From Bacteroidales bacterium UBA1725 (lineage in GTDB: Bacteria; Bacteroidota; Bacteroidia; Bacteroidales; UBA932), in assembly GCA_002315815.1 (NCBI GenBank), contig DCIN01000084.1:10890-25288 (forward strand): a stretch of 14,399 bases of DNA. The letters are read 5' to 3'. How positions within the stretch are numbered: the stretch's first letter is position 1; every line of letters starts with the position of its first letter. Shown one piece after another: positions 1-7,777 of the stretch. A program made the translations under genes and the position numbers. The notes under the pieces are model-generated. The model had not been told where the DNA came from. It searched no databases and was given only the letters and a program-made list of their open reading frames with translations.

Positions 1-178
1 AGGGCTTCCAGCGGTACCAAACGCAGTTTGAAGGACTTTCTCGCTCTCGTAGAAGTCAAATGACATCTGCCCGATGCATTCTTATATCCAGCGACGAGCT
101 TTGACCTCAAGCTGGGCCATCTCCTCAGGGTCAAAGACTCACAGAGCCGCTACGTTTCTTCTTCTTGCACACAAACAA
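1..178 (-). pseudogene. Decayed N-terminal fragment of an IS1634-like transposase
   Basis: No intact gene is present here, but the minus strand carries two stretches that read like protein in different frames. The first (about 178 to 134) reads LFVCKKKKRSGSVS, resembling the basic KKKxRSGxxSV start of IS1634-type transposases common in Bacteroidota. The reading then shifts frame near 136 and continues as FDPEEMAQLEVKARRWI, a TAA stop at 84-82, and ECIGQMSFDFYESEKVL to the window edge. In intact relatives as I remember them, about 20 residues (the part ending in an 'IGSSSDPEE'-like segment) separate these blocks, so an internal deletion with a frameshift plus a nonsense mutation would explain it. 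The family call rests on remembered sequence patterns, not a search. It could instead be chance similarity or another transposase family. The rest of the element, if any, lies beyond the window. Confidence 0.35.
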
Positions 179-216
179 GCCTTGAAGATATGTATCTCCG
201 TTCGTGCCGAACGAAC

Positions 217-245
217 AAAAAAAGGATGACCCGATTGAGTCATCC
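217..245 (-). terminator. Rho-independent terminator after gdhA
   Basis: On the minus strand, 28 nt past the gdhA stop, GGATGAC and GTCATCC form a perfect 7-bp stem (239-245 with 224-230) around an 8-nt loop. A T-G pair at the loop base could extend it. Seven T residues follow directly (223-217). This is a textbook intrinsic terminator and marks the 3' end of the kor-gdh transcript. Confidence 0.9.
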
Positions 246-273
246 CTTCACAAAAACGTTATCTGTCAAAAAA

Positions 274-1617
274 TCAGATGATACCCTGCTCCAGCATAGC
301 GGTGGCAACTTTCATAAAGCCTGCTATATTGGCTCCCTTCACGTAGTCCACGCTTCCGTCCTCCTGAGTGCCGTACTTGACACAGGCCTCGTGTATGCTG
401 TCCATTATGAAATGAAGTTTCTCGTCCACCTCCTTGCCGCTCCAGCTGATGTGGGAAGCGTTCTGGGTCATCTCAAGTCCGGAAGTGGCGACACCGCCCG
501 CATTCACGGCCTTGCCGGGTGCGAAGTAAACTCCATTGTTCTGGAAATAGCGGATTGCACCGGGCTGGCAGCCCATATTGGAAACCTCGCAGCAGCACCA
601 GGTGCCGTTCGCCTTGAGTTCCTTTGCATCATCCTCTGAAAGTTCGTTCTGGAAAGCGCAGGGCAACGCAATGTCGCACTTCACGCTCCAGGCCTTTTTC
701 CCCGCAGTGAATTTTGCCTGCTGAGGGAATTTGGTAGCCATATCCTCAACCTTGTTGCGGTTGGAGGCACGCATTTCGAGCATATAGTCTATCATCTCGG
801 GAGTGATTCCTTCCGCTATCTCGCATACTCCGTCGGGACCGGAAACGGCCACAACCTTGGCACCGAGTTCAGTAGCTTTCTTGCAGGCACCCCAGGCAAC
901 ATTACCGAAGCCGCTGATGGCAACCTTGCAGCCCTTGATGTCCTTGCCGGCCTTGTGCAGAAGATTCTGTGTGAAATACAGGGCACCGAATCCGGTAGCT
1001 TCAGGGCGCAGAATGCTTCCTCCCCAGGTTGCTCCCTTGCCGGTGAGCACTCCAGTATTGTACTGGCGTGCAAGTTTCTTGTACATTCCGTACATATATC
1101 CTATTTCGCGCCCGCCGCAGCCGACATCTCCGGCAGGAACATCCTGATCCGGTCCTATGCACTGCCAGAGTTCGTACATAAAGGCCTGGCAGAATCGCAT
1201 AATCTCGTCATTGGACTTGCCGACCGGGTCGAAATCAGAACCTCCCTTGGCTCCTCCCATAGGAAGAGTGGTGAGGGCGTTCTTGAAAGTCTGCTCGAAA
1301 CCGAGGAACTTGAGCATCGACGGGGTGACGGCCTTGTGGAAGCGGATTCCTCCCTTGTAAGGACCGATGGCGCTGTTGAACTGGATACGGTAACCGGTGT
1401 TGGTCTGAACCTCACCCTTGTCATCCACCCAGGTGACTCTGAACGTAAAGATACGGTCAGGTTCCACCATACGCTCGACTATTTTCGCCTTTTCGAATTC
1501 GGGATGCTGATTGTAAACACCCTCAACGGATTCAAGAACCTCCTGTACGGCCTGGAGATATTCACTTTCTCCCGGGTACTTGGCCTGGAGGCGTGCCATA
1601 ATGTCTTGAGTTTTCAT
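274..1617 (-). CDS. gdhA: Glutamate dehydrogenase, hexameric class I
   Basis: Interconverts glutamate with 2-oxoglutarate and ammonium in the cytoplasm. At 447 residues it has the usual length of small hexameric GDHs. The N-terminal substrate domain has K88 (YKGGIR), K112, catalytic K124 (LPMGGAKGG, 118-126) and D164 (VPAGDVG). The C-terminal Rossmann domain has GFGNVA (236-241) and S379 near the end of NAGGVATSGLEM. These line up with K89, K113, K125, D165 and S380 of the Clostridium symbiosum enzyme, offset by one. After the second strand of the nucleotide fold it has SGPDG (259-263), as in the NAD-specific clostridial enzyme rather than the NADP enzyme of E. coli, so coenzyme use is open. 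The usual GANMPTT region reads VSNMGCQPGA (345-354). The ATG start gives a full-length family N-terminus; no Shine-Dalgarno is visible. It lies 43 nt downstream of korB and ends at a strong terminator. Confidence 0.97.
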   Translation of the reverse strand: MKTQDIMARLQAKYPGESEYLQAVQEVLESVEGVYNQHPEFEKAKIVERMVEPDRIFTFRVTWVDDKGEVQTNTGYRIQFNSAIGPYKGGIRFHKAVTPSMLKFLGFEQTFKNALTTLPMGGAKGGSDFDPVGKSNDEIMRFCQAFMYELWQCIGPDQDVPAGDVGCGGREIGYMYGMYKKLARQYNTGVLTGKGATWGGSILRPEATGFGALYFTQNLLHKAGKDIKGCKVAISGFGNVAWGACKKATELGAKVVAVSGPDGVCEIAEGITPEMIDYMLEMRASNRNKVEDMATKFPQQAKFTAGKKAWSVKCDIALPCAFQNELSEDDAKELKANGTWCCCEVSNMGCQPGAIRYFQNNGVYFAPGKAVNAGGVATSGLEMTQNASHISWSGKEVDEKLHFIMDSIHEACVKYGTQEDGSVDYVKGANIAGFMKVATAMLEQGII

Positions 1618-1639
1618 TATTTTAGACTACTAACATCTG

Positions 1640-1647
1640 CAAATATA
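1640..1647 (-). promoter_or_regulatory. Possible -7 box of a gdhA promoter
   Basis: TATATTTG on the minus strand fits the Bacteroidota -7 consensus TAnnTTTG and sits 22 nt before the gdhA ATG, inside the 43-nt korB-gdhA gap. No TTTG-like -33 element is seen 19-21 nt further upstream, so this could be a weak or activator-dependent internal promoter. It would allow gdhA to be expressed apart from the kor genes. Confidence 0.4.
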
Positions 1648-1660
1648 AGAAAAAAAGCCT

Positions 1661-2680
1661 TTACTCCACCTCCCAGGTTGAGCCGCTGTGCAGCAAATCG
1701 TCAACACAACGAATCGTTGATTTTGCCATCACTTCCTTGACCTGGTCACGTACACCATCGTCATAGGTAATGTCCTTGACATCACGTATCACGCCCAGAG
1801 CCACAGGATAATCCGGCCCCTTCATATCTGCGAGGGCCATCTGGAGGCCGATGTTGTCGGCGTGTGAATCGTGGGTGAGCACGTCATCGATTGTGAATCC
1901 GCCCTCTCCCACGTGCACGACGCGTATTTTCTTCCCGTCATATACGAGACCCTTTTCCTTGTTCTTGCCGAAAAGCATCTTCTGCGAATCACGGAGGGTA
2001 ATAGTATGGTCTGCTCTCACTGCAGGGTCTGACAGGTCCTTGTGAGTCCCATCATTGAATATCACGCAGTTGGTGAGAAATTCCATCACAGAGCATCCGT
2101 CGTGGAGAGCAGCGGCTGTCATAATATCCTCATTGAGTGCAAGTTCCACATCAAGTGAACGCGCAAAGAAAGTACCCTTGGCTCCCAGCACAAGAGATCC
2201 GGGTTCGAAGGGATGCTCCACAGTGCCGTAAGGCGAGGTCTTGGTTATTGCCCCGAACTTGGAGGTGGGACTGTACTGTCCTTTGGTCAATCCGTAGATA
2301 CGGTTGTTGAAGAGCATTATGTTGATGTCAATGTTCCTCCTTATGGCGTGGATGAAATGGTTTCCGCCAATGGCCAGAGCGTCACCGTCTCCACAGGCCT
2401 GCCAGACCGTGAGAAAAGGGTTGGCAACCTTAATGCCGGTGGATATGGCAGTGGCTCTTCCGTGTATGCTGTGGAATCCGAAGGTATCCATATAATAAGG
2501 GAGACGCGACGAACATCCGATGCCGGACACCACCACATACCTTTCCTTGTCGTATTGAAGTGCCTGACTCACTCTGGGGAGAGCCCTCTGGAGCGAAGCC
2601 AGAACAGCGTGGTCACCGCAACCGGGACACCAACGGACCTCCTGATCGCTCTTGAAATCTTTGAATGTAAGGTTTGCCAT
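1661..2680 (-). CDS. korB: 2-oxoglutarate:ferredoxin oxidoreductase, beta subunit
   Basis: Thiamine-diphosphate-binding subunit of the enzyme that converts 2-oxoglutarate + CoA + oxidised ferredoxin to succinyl-CoA + CO2, or runs in reverse to fix CO2. In 339 residues it shows WCPGCGDH (17-24) and GIGCSS (53-58), whose cysteines resemble the iron-sulfur-binding positions of this family. The TPP/magnesium motif runs from GDGDALAIGG (97-106) to FNN (124-126), followed by YGLTKGQ (129-135). FHSIHGRA (69-76) favours a 2-oxoacid oxidoreductase of the 2-oxoglutarate type over pyruvate. The ATG is 3 nt after the korA stop, so the two subunits are almost certainly co-translated. No separate ferredoxin-like delta subunit is encoded here; electrons would go to a ferredoxin encoded elsewhere. 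Substrate specificity is inferred from family resemblance and the gdhA neighbour. Confidence 0.93.
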   Translation of the reverse strand: MANLTFKDFKSDQEVRWCPGCGDHAVLASLQRALPRVSQALQYDKERYVVVSGIGCSSRLPYYMDTFGFHSIHGRATAISTGIKVANPFLTVWQACGDGDALAIGGNHFIHAIRRNIDINIMLFNNRIYGLTKGQYSPTSKFGAITKTSPYGTVEHPFEPGSLVLGAKGTFFARSLDVELALNEDIMTAAALHDGCSVMEFLTNCVIFNDGTHKDLSDPAVRADHTITLRDSQKMLFGKNKEKGLVYDGKKIRVVHVGEGGFTIDDVLTHDSHADNIGLQMALADMKGPDYPVALGVIRDVKDITYDDGVRDQVKEVMAKSTIRCVDDLLHSGSTWEVE

Positions 2681-2683
2681 ATT

Positions 2684-4531
2684 CTACAACTCCTTTTTGA
2701 TAGCATCCTTGAGCTCCTCCACAAGGAAAGGCTGGCCCTGGATTTTGTTGAACTTATGGAATACATACTGAGGGAAACGAGAGCGGAGATAGTCAGCGAA
2801 CTGTCCTGAGTTGAGCTCGCACACAAGAACCTTCTCGAAGAGTGAGAACACGTCCACGGTATTCTTGGGAAGAGGGTTGATGTAGTCGAAATGAGTGTAG
2901 GAGACATCAAATCCCTCTTCACGGAGATCGTGCGTGGCACTTGCAAGATGTCCATAGGTGCCGCCCCAACCTACCACCAGCAGTTTTCCGGTTCCGGGAC
3001 CCTGTATCTTGAGGTCAGGAATGTCGGCGGCTATTCTGGCCACTTTCTCAGCTCTGTCGTGTACCATCATCGCGTGATTCTGAGGATCCGTGGAGAGTAC
3101 TCCCGCGGGAGTTTTCTCAAGACCGCCCACACGGTGTTCATATCCTTTCTGGCCTGGTAAAGCCCATTTGGGTACAAAAGTTTCGGGATCCCTCTCGAAA
3201 GGATGGAACTTCTCTCCTTCGGCCAGAACTCCACTTACAAAAGGAGGCCTGATTTCCGGATAATCCTTCATACTGGGAATGAGCCAGGGTTCGCTGCCGT
3301 TACCTATGAATCCTTCGGAGAGGAGCAGAACCGGTGTCATATGCTCAAGGGCTATCTTGGAGGCCATAAACGCAGCAAAAAAGCAGTTCGCCGGCGAATG
3401 AGCACAGAGAACGGGTATAGGACACTCTCCGTTACGCCCGTACAGAGCCTGATTGAGGTCTGTCTGTTCAGTTTTTGTGGGGAGACCTGTGGAAGGTCCG
3501 CCTCTCTGCACATCCACCACCACGAGCGGAAGTTCGGCCATCACAGCCAGTCCAAGAGCCTCGCTCTTGAGCGAAAGACCCGGTCCAGAAGTCGTTGTGA
3601 CGGCAAGATTACCTGCAAACGAAGCACCTATGGCAGTACATATTCCGGCTATCTCATCCTCTGCTTGCAGCGTCTTGGCCCCGAGACTCTTGTGTATTGC
3701 AAGCTCCTCGAGTATGGCCGTGGCCGGTGTAATCGGATATGATCCGCAGAACAACGGCAACCCCGACTTCTCCGATGCGGCCAGTAGTCCCCAGGCCACA
3801 GCCTGATTGCCCGTGATGTTGCGGTATGTTCCTTTCCGGGCACTCTTCACCGGCTCTATGGTGTAGGTATTGGGTATGGCCTGCACATTGGCGGCATAGT
3901 TCAGCCCGTCACGGAGGACTTTGCGGTTGGGCTCAATAACCTCGGGATGCTTCTTGGAGAATTTCTTTTCCAGATAGGCGTAGATGGGTTCCAGCGGTCT
4001 GTTGAAAATATAGCAGGCTATTCCGAGCGTGAACATATTCTTGCACTTCAGTATGGATTTGATGTCCATTCCGCTGTCCTTGAGGCTTTCCTTGGTCATC
4101 GTAGTGATGGGAGCCACAATCAGGGTCCTGTCCTCCACTCCGAGTTCGACGAAGGGATTGTCCGTGGTGAATCCTGCCTTGCGAAGCAGGGAATCTTCAA
4201 AGGAATCCTCATCCACCAGTATCATTGCGTGACGCTTGCACCACTTCGCATTGGCCTTGAGTGCGGCCGGATTCATTGCGATAAGCATATCGCATAAATC
4301 GCCCGGAGTATTGACCTCCCCGGAACCTATATGCACCTGAAAGCCGGAGACTCCCGACACGGTGCCGTGCGGCGCTCTTATCTCCGCCGGATAATCAGGG
4401 AATGTAGCGAGCGAATTACCGTAAATGGCCGAAATATCTGCAAAAAGAGACCCCGTGAGCTGCATACCATCTCCGGAATCTCCTGCAAATCGAATGACGA
4501 CATCTCTGGCGTCAATGACTTTATGTTGCAT
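2684..4531 (-). CDS. korA: 2-oxoglutarate:ferredoxin oxidoreductase, fused gamma-alpha subunit
   Basis: Partner of the beta subunit just downstream. In 615 residues it fuses a gamma-type domain to an alpha-type domain. The gamma part (about 10-190) opens with IRFAGDSGDGMQLTG and has FPDYPAEIRAPHG (44-56). A linker of about 45 residues follows. The alpha (pyrimidine-binding) part starts near GNQAVAWG (241-248). It includes YPITPAT (265-271), E291 in QAEDEIAG, where an activating glutamate is expected for the thiamine ring, TTTSGPGLSLKSE (312-324) and QRGGPSTGLPTKTEQ (342-356). A C-terminal domain follows. The fused layout and length match KorA of Bacteroidota. It starts 6 nt after the skp stop and ends 3 nt before korB, with no terminator between. 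A related oxoacid (2-ketoisovalerate) oxidoreductase is the main alternative. Confidence 0.93.
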   Translation of the reverse strand: MQHKVIDARDVVIRFAGDSGDGMQLTGSLFADISAIYGNSLATFPDYPAEIRAPHGTVSGVSGFQVHIGSGEVNTPGDLCDMLIAMNPAALKANAKWCKRHAMILVDEDSFEDSLLRKAGFTTDNPFVELGVEDRTLIVAPITTMTKESLKDSGMDIKSILKCKNMFTLGIACYIFNRPLEPIYAYLEKKFSKKHPEVIEPNRKVLRDGLNYAANVQAIPNTYTIEPVKSARKGTYRNITGNQAVAWGLLAASEKSGLPLFCGSYPITPATAILEELAIHKSLGAKTLQAEDEIAGICTAIGASFAGNLAVTTTSGPGLSLKSEALGLAVMAELPLVVVDVQRGGPSTGLPTKTEQTDLNQALYGRNGECPIPVLCAHSPANCFFAAFMASKIALEHMTPVLLLSEGFIGNGSEPWLIPSMKDYPEIRPPFVSGVLAEGEKFHPFERDPETFVPKWALPGQKGYEHRVGGLEKTPAGVLSTDPQNHAMMVHDRAEKVARIAADIPDLKIQGPGTGKLLVVGWGGTYGHLASATHDLREEGFDVSYTHFDYINPLPKNTVDVFSLFEKVLVCELNSGQFADYLRSRFPQYVFHKFNKIQGQPFLVEELKDAIKKEL

Positions 4532-4537
4532 AATACC

Positions 4538-5104
4538 CTACTGCTGTGCAGCCTGACTATCCTGCTTTGCTTTCAACTCTGCCTGAAGGGCCTCAAGCGT
4601 GAGTTCATCGGAGATATTGAGCATCTTGCGTGCTTCAGGAGTAAGGTCCGTACTCTGTGCTTCGTCAATATACAGGATTGAGGATTTGTCGAAAACATAG
4701 ATGTATCCACCCTTCTTTGCCAGCTCAACGATAGTGTTGTTGACCTTCTCGTAGATGGGAGCATAAAGCGCCTGCTCCTGCTGTGCAAGTTCATTCTGAA
4801 TCACCTGCTGGAATTCCTGTACACGCTGCTGGATGTCGGTGAGTTCCTTCTCCTTGGTTTCTCGAACTGCCTGGGTCCAGGTACTTCCCTTCTCCTGATA
4901 TGTCTTGAACTTGGCATTGAACTCGTCAACCATTGTCATATAAGTTTCCCGAGCGTCCTTTTCCGAAGCCTCCATAGTTTCGCGGGCCTGATAAGCTTCG
5001 GGAGAGAGCTGAATAAGTTCCTGAGAATACACGTGGGCAAATTTCTGGGCGAAGCCGCAGAACGGGAGAGATGCCATAGCGGCAATTAAAATGATTTTTT
5101 TCAT
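4538..5104 (-). CDS. skp: Periplasmic chaperone of the Skp/OmpH family
   Basis: Holds unfolded outer-membrane proteins in the periplasm on their way to the BAM complex. From the ATG at 5104 the product has 188 residues. It begins with a classic Sec signal peptide (MKKIILIAAMASLPFCGFAQ), with likely cleavage around residue 19 or 20. An upstream in-frame ATG at 5131 would add nine residues (MITIFNQDN) before the basic MKK and is less likely. Residues about 35-130 are charged and rich in Q, E and K, fitting the long helical arms of Skp. The KGGYIYVFDKSSILYID segment is the C-terminal beta element typical of Bacteroidota OmpH proteins. The C-terminus is a low-complexity Q/A/K helix. It lies 45 nt downstream of bamA, the usual partner, and 6 nt upstream of korA. 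Confidence 0.88.
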   Translation of the reverse strand: MKKIILIAAMASLPFCGFAQKFAHVYSQELIQLSPEAYQARETMEASEKDARETYMTMVDEFNAKFKTYQEKGSTWTQAVRETKEKELTDIQQRVQEFQQVIQNELAQQEQALYAPIYEKVNNTIVELAKKGGYIYVFDKSSILYIDEAQSTDLTPEARKMLNISDELTLEALQAELKAKQDSQAAQQ

Positions 5105-5149
5105 ATTATCTTGATTAAATATTGTTATCAAAAAGATATTGTCGTTAAA

Positions 5150-7741
5150 TCAGAACTGTTGTCCTATCACGAAATGGAACTGACTTCCACCTTTCGAGGA
5201 ATCGTCGAAACCGTAACCCCAGTCAATTCCGAGCAGACCTATCATAGGCAGGTAAATACGGAGTCCAACTCCAGCGCTGCGCTTCATTATGAAGGGATTG
5301 AACTCCCGGATGTCGGACCAGCAGTTTCCTCCTTCAGCAAATGCAAGAGCAAAGATGGTGGAACTTGGCTTGAGAATGATGGGATAACGCAACTCGACGG
5401 TGAATTTGTCATAAACATTTCCGGCGTATGCATATCCGTTGGAGTTGTATGATGTCAGCTTGTAAGGAGTCAGAGAGTAGTTCTCATATCCTCTCAGTGC
5501 TATGACTTCGTTTCCGTAGGTACTGTAACCGGTCATTCCGTCACCTCCGACCAGGAAGCCCTCGAAAGGAGAATAACCCCAGTTTCTGTTGTAATATCCA
5601 AGGACTCCGAACTGAGCCCTCGTCATAAGCACCAAATCACCGACAAGTTTGGAATAGGTCGCGGCAGAGAACTTCCACTTGTGATATTCAGTCCATCTGA
5701 AGCGCTGCTGTGCAGTCCAGTCATCGTAATCCACATCCCTCCAACTGGCTACAGGCACCTTGTTGCCGCTGTCGTCGTAGGTGTATTTCCTGAACAGGGA
5801 ATAGGGAGGTGTGAGCTGCAGGCTGAATGATATGTCGGAACCGGTACGGGGATATATCTGCTGGTCTGTGGAATTTCTCGAAAGATTCACTGTATAGCTC
5901 AGATTGTGGGAGATTCCGTCATCGAATACGAAATAACCGGAATACCAGTTGGTGAGCTTGTATGTCTGCCAGCTGAGGCCGTTGTAGAGTATGAAATAGT
6001 TGTCAGGCCATTTGAGCCTCTTTCCGAGCGAAGCCGAGAATCCGTACACCTCCATCTGCCTGTCATTTCTGAGAATATTGAGCGCCAGATAGGAATTGGT
6101 CTGCCTGCTGTAGTATGCAGAAAGGTTCAGTGACGTAGGCCTCTTGCCGGTCAGCCAGGGTTCAGTGAAATTTGCACTGAATGCGGTGTAGTATGTTCCG
6201 TTGGTCTGTAAACGGAAGGAAAGGTTCTGAGCATCTCCCAAAGGTACCGGTTTCCACGCGTGCTTGTCGAACAACCTGCGGGTGGAGAAGTTATTGAAGC
6301 TGACACCGACCGTGGCCACGAAAGTGTTGCCTCCCCATCCTCCGCTCACTTCCAACTGGGAGGAGGGCTTCTCAGTGACGTTGTAAATGAGATCCACGGT
6401 GTTGTTCATTTGGTTGGGAAGTATGGACCAGCCGCCATCTCCCATAATCGCCTCGGAATCGAACTGTCCGAGTGAGGCTATTTCCCTTATCGAGCGTTCG
6501 AAGTCGGTCTGACTGAAGAGATAGCCCGGTCTGGTGGCCAGCTGCCGGCGCACTACCTTCTCATTGGTAAGGTCGTTGCCGTTGATGATAATGTTGTTGA
6601 GAGTGGCCTGTTTTCCTTCGGAAATACGGATTTCCACGTCCACGGAGTCGTTCTGTATATTGGTCTCCACAGGATTCAGCTGGAAGAAGAGGTAACCGTT
6701 GTCCCTGTATAGCTTGGACACGTCATAATCGCTCTCGCTGCCGCCTCCGGAAAGGCGCTTGTTCATAGTCACGACATCATAGACATCACCCTTCTCCACT
6801 TTGAGTATGGAATTGAGGGCCTCCGTGGTGAAGACTGAATTTCCCGTCCAGCTGATATCTCTGAAATAGTACTTGTCGCCTTCTTCGAAATAGAGATCTA
6901 TGCCGAGCCTGTTGGCAGGTTTACCTTCTTTTGGAGGAAGATAGTAGATGGAGTCGCGCACTATGCGGGCATCTCTGTATCCCTGCTCGTTGAACGCAGC
7001 CACCGCACTTTTCTTGTCATTGATGTATTCCTTCTCGTTGAACTTCTTGCTGACGAAGAAGTTGTAAAGTTTGGCGGATCTGGTTTTCTTCATTGAGCGG
7101 GCGAGTTTAAACTCTTTGACGTGGTCATTCCCGTAGAAATGAATCTCCTTGATTTTGATCTTGTCCCCCTTGTCAACCTTGAAATTCACCCGGATTGCGT
7201 TCCTGACAATGCTGTCCTTTACGACTTCTGTCTCCACTCCGCACTTCAGGAAGCCTTTCTCTGCAAAATATCTCTTGATGATGTCCTTGGAAGTGTCGTC
7301 TATGTACTGTGAGAATTCACTTCCCCTGCGTATGTTGAGACGGTCCTCCAACTCCTTTTTCTCGGCGGTCTTGACACCGGACACCGTCCATCTGGAGATT
7401 CTGGGCCTCTCTTTGACCCGAAGCAGAATATAAACCGAATCGCGGGCCTCGCTGAGGTGGTCAATCTCCACGCTCACGTCCTCGAAAAGCCTCTGGAGCC
7501 ATAGCCTGCGCAACACACCGGTGAGGTCGTCGCCCGGAATCGTGACCTCCAGCCCGCGGGTGAGACCCGTAACCTGAATAATCTGATTGTCGGAGTAGAA
7601 ATTATTACCATCAACAGATACCCCGCCGATAATATATTTCTTCGGGCGCATATAATCGACCTCAACAACACTTTCCTGCGCCGGAGCCGGCAAATGCAGG
7701 AGAGCGAATGCAAGAATGAGAAATATTCTCCTATGGTTCAT
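5150..7741 (-). CDS. bamA: Outer-membrane protein assembly factor BamA (Omp85)
   Basis: Central component of the BAM complex, which folds and inserts beta-barrel proteins into the outer membrane. The 863-residue product starts with a signal peptide (MNHRRIFLILAFALLHLPAPAQ). Residues about 36-450 form a series of POTRA domains, recognisable from recurring I-x-G-N segments such as VDGNNFYS, FYGNDHVKE, WTGNSVFTTE and INGNDLTNE. From about residue 465 (GGWGGNTFVATVG) it is a barrel of alternating aromatic strands. The Omp85 loop-6 motif appears as LRGY (749-752). The chain ends in FVIGQQF, with the terminal phenylalanine of a beta-signal. It is longer than the E. coli protein (810), as is common in Bacteroidota. 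It is flanked by uppS and skp, and a TAnnTTTG box precedes the start. Confidence 0.96.
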   Translation of the reverse strand: MNHRRIFLILAFALLHLPAPAQESVVEVDYMRPKKYIIGGVSVDGNNFYSDNQIIQVTGLTRGLEVTIPGDDLTGVLRRLWLQRLFEDVSVEIDHLSEARDSVYILLRVKERPRISRWTVSGVKTAEKKELEDRLNIRRGSEFSQYIDDTSKDIIKRYFAEKGFLKCGVETEVVKDSIVRNAIRVNFKVDKGDKIKIKEIHFYGNDHVKEFKLARSMKKTRSAKLYNFFVSKKFNEKEYINDKKSAVAAFNEQGYRDARIVRDSIYYLPPKEGKPANRLGIDLYFEEGDKYYFRDISWTGNSVFTTEALNSILKVEKGDVYDVVTMNKRLSGGGSESDYDVSKLYRDNGYLFFQLNPVETNIQNDSVDVEIRISEGKQATLNNIIINGNDLTNEKVVRRQLATRPGYLFSQTDFERSIREIASLGQFDSEAIMGDGGWSILPNQMNNTVDLIYNVTEKPSSQLEVSGGWGGNTFVATVGVSFNNFSTRRLFDKHAWKPVPLGDAQNLSFRLQTNGTYYTAFSANFTEPWLTGKRPTSLNLSAYYSRQTNSYLALNILRNDRQMEVYGFSASLGKRLKWPDNYFILYNGLSWQTYKLTNWYSGYFVFDDGISHNLSYTVNLSRNSTDQQIYPRTGSDISFSLQLTPPYSLFRKYTYDDSGNKVPVASWRDVDYDDWTAQQRFRWTEYHKWKFSAATYSKLVGDLVLMTRAQFGVLGYYNRNWGYSPFEGFLVGGDGMTGYSTYGNEVIALRGYENYSLTPYKLTSYNSNGYAYAGNVYDKFTVELRYPIILKPSSTIFALAFAEGGNCWSDIREFNPFIMKRSAGVGLRIYLPMIGLLGIDWGYGFDDSSKGGSQFHFVIGQQF

Positions 7742-7763
7742 ATCAAAAAAAAGATATAGCTTG

Positions 7764-7771
7764 CAAATATA
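7764..7771 (-). promoter_or_regulatory. Possible -7 box of a bamA promoter
   Basis: TATATTTG on the minus strand matches the Bacteroidota -7 consensus and lies 22 nt before the bamA ATG, in the 36-nt uppS-bamA gap. A TTTCGG about 19 nt upstream, inside the end of uppS, is only a partial match to the -33 TTTG. The box, its following GCA and its distance to the ATG all resemble the site before gdhA. Confidence 0.45.
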
Positions 7772-7777
7772 ATTTTT

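Noticed and set aside
955..1740. Long plus-strand open frame (261 codons) opposite gdhA and the end of korB
   Set aside because: It is antisense to strongly supported genes, shows no recognisable domain, and spans the korB-gdhA gap. It is best explained as a composition shadow.
2213..2809. Plus-strand open frame (198 codons) opposite korB and korA
   Set aside because: It lies fully antisense to motif-rich coding sequence and has no family features.
5105..5149. Separate promoter for skp in the bamA-skp gap
   Set aside because: The gap is AT-rich and has a short TATC/GATA inverted repeat, but no TAnnTTTG box was seen on the minus strand.
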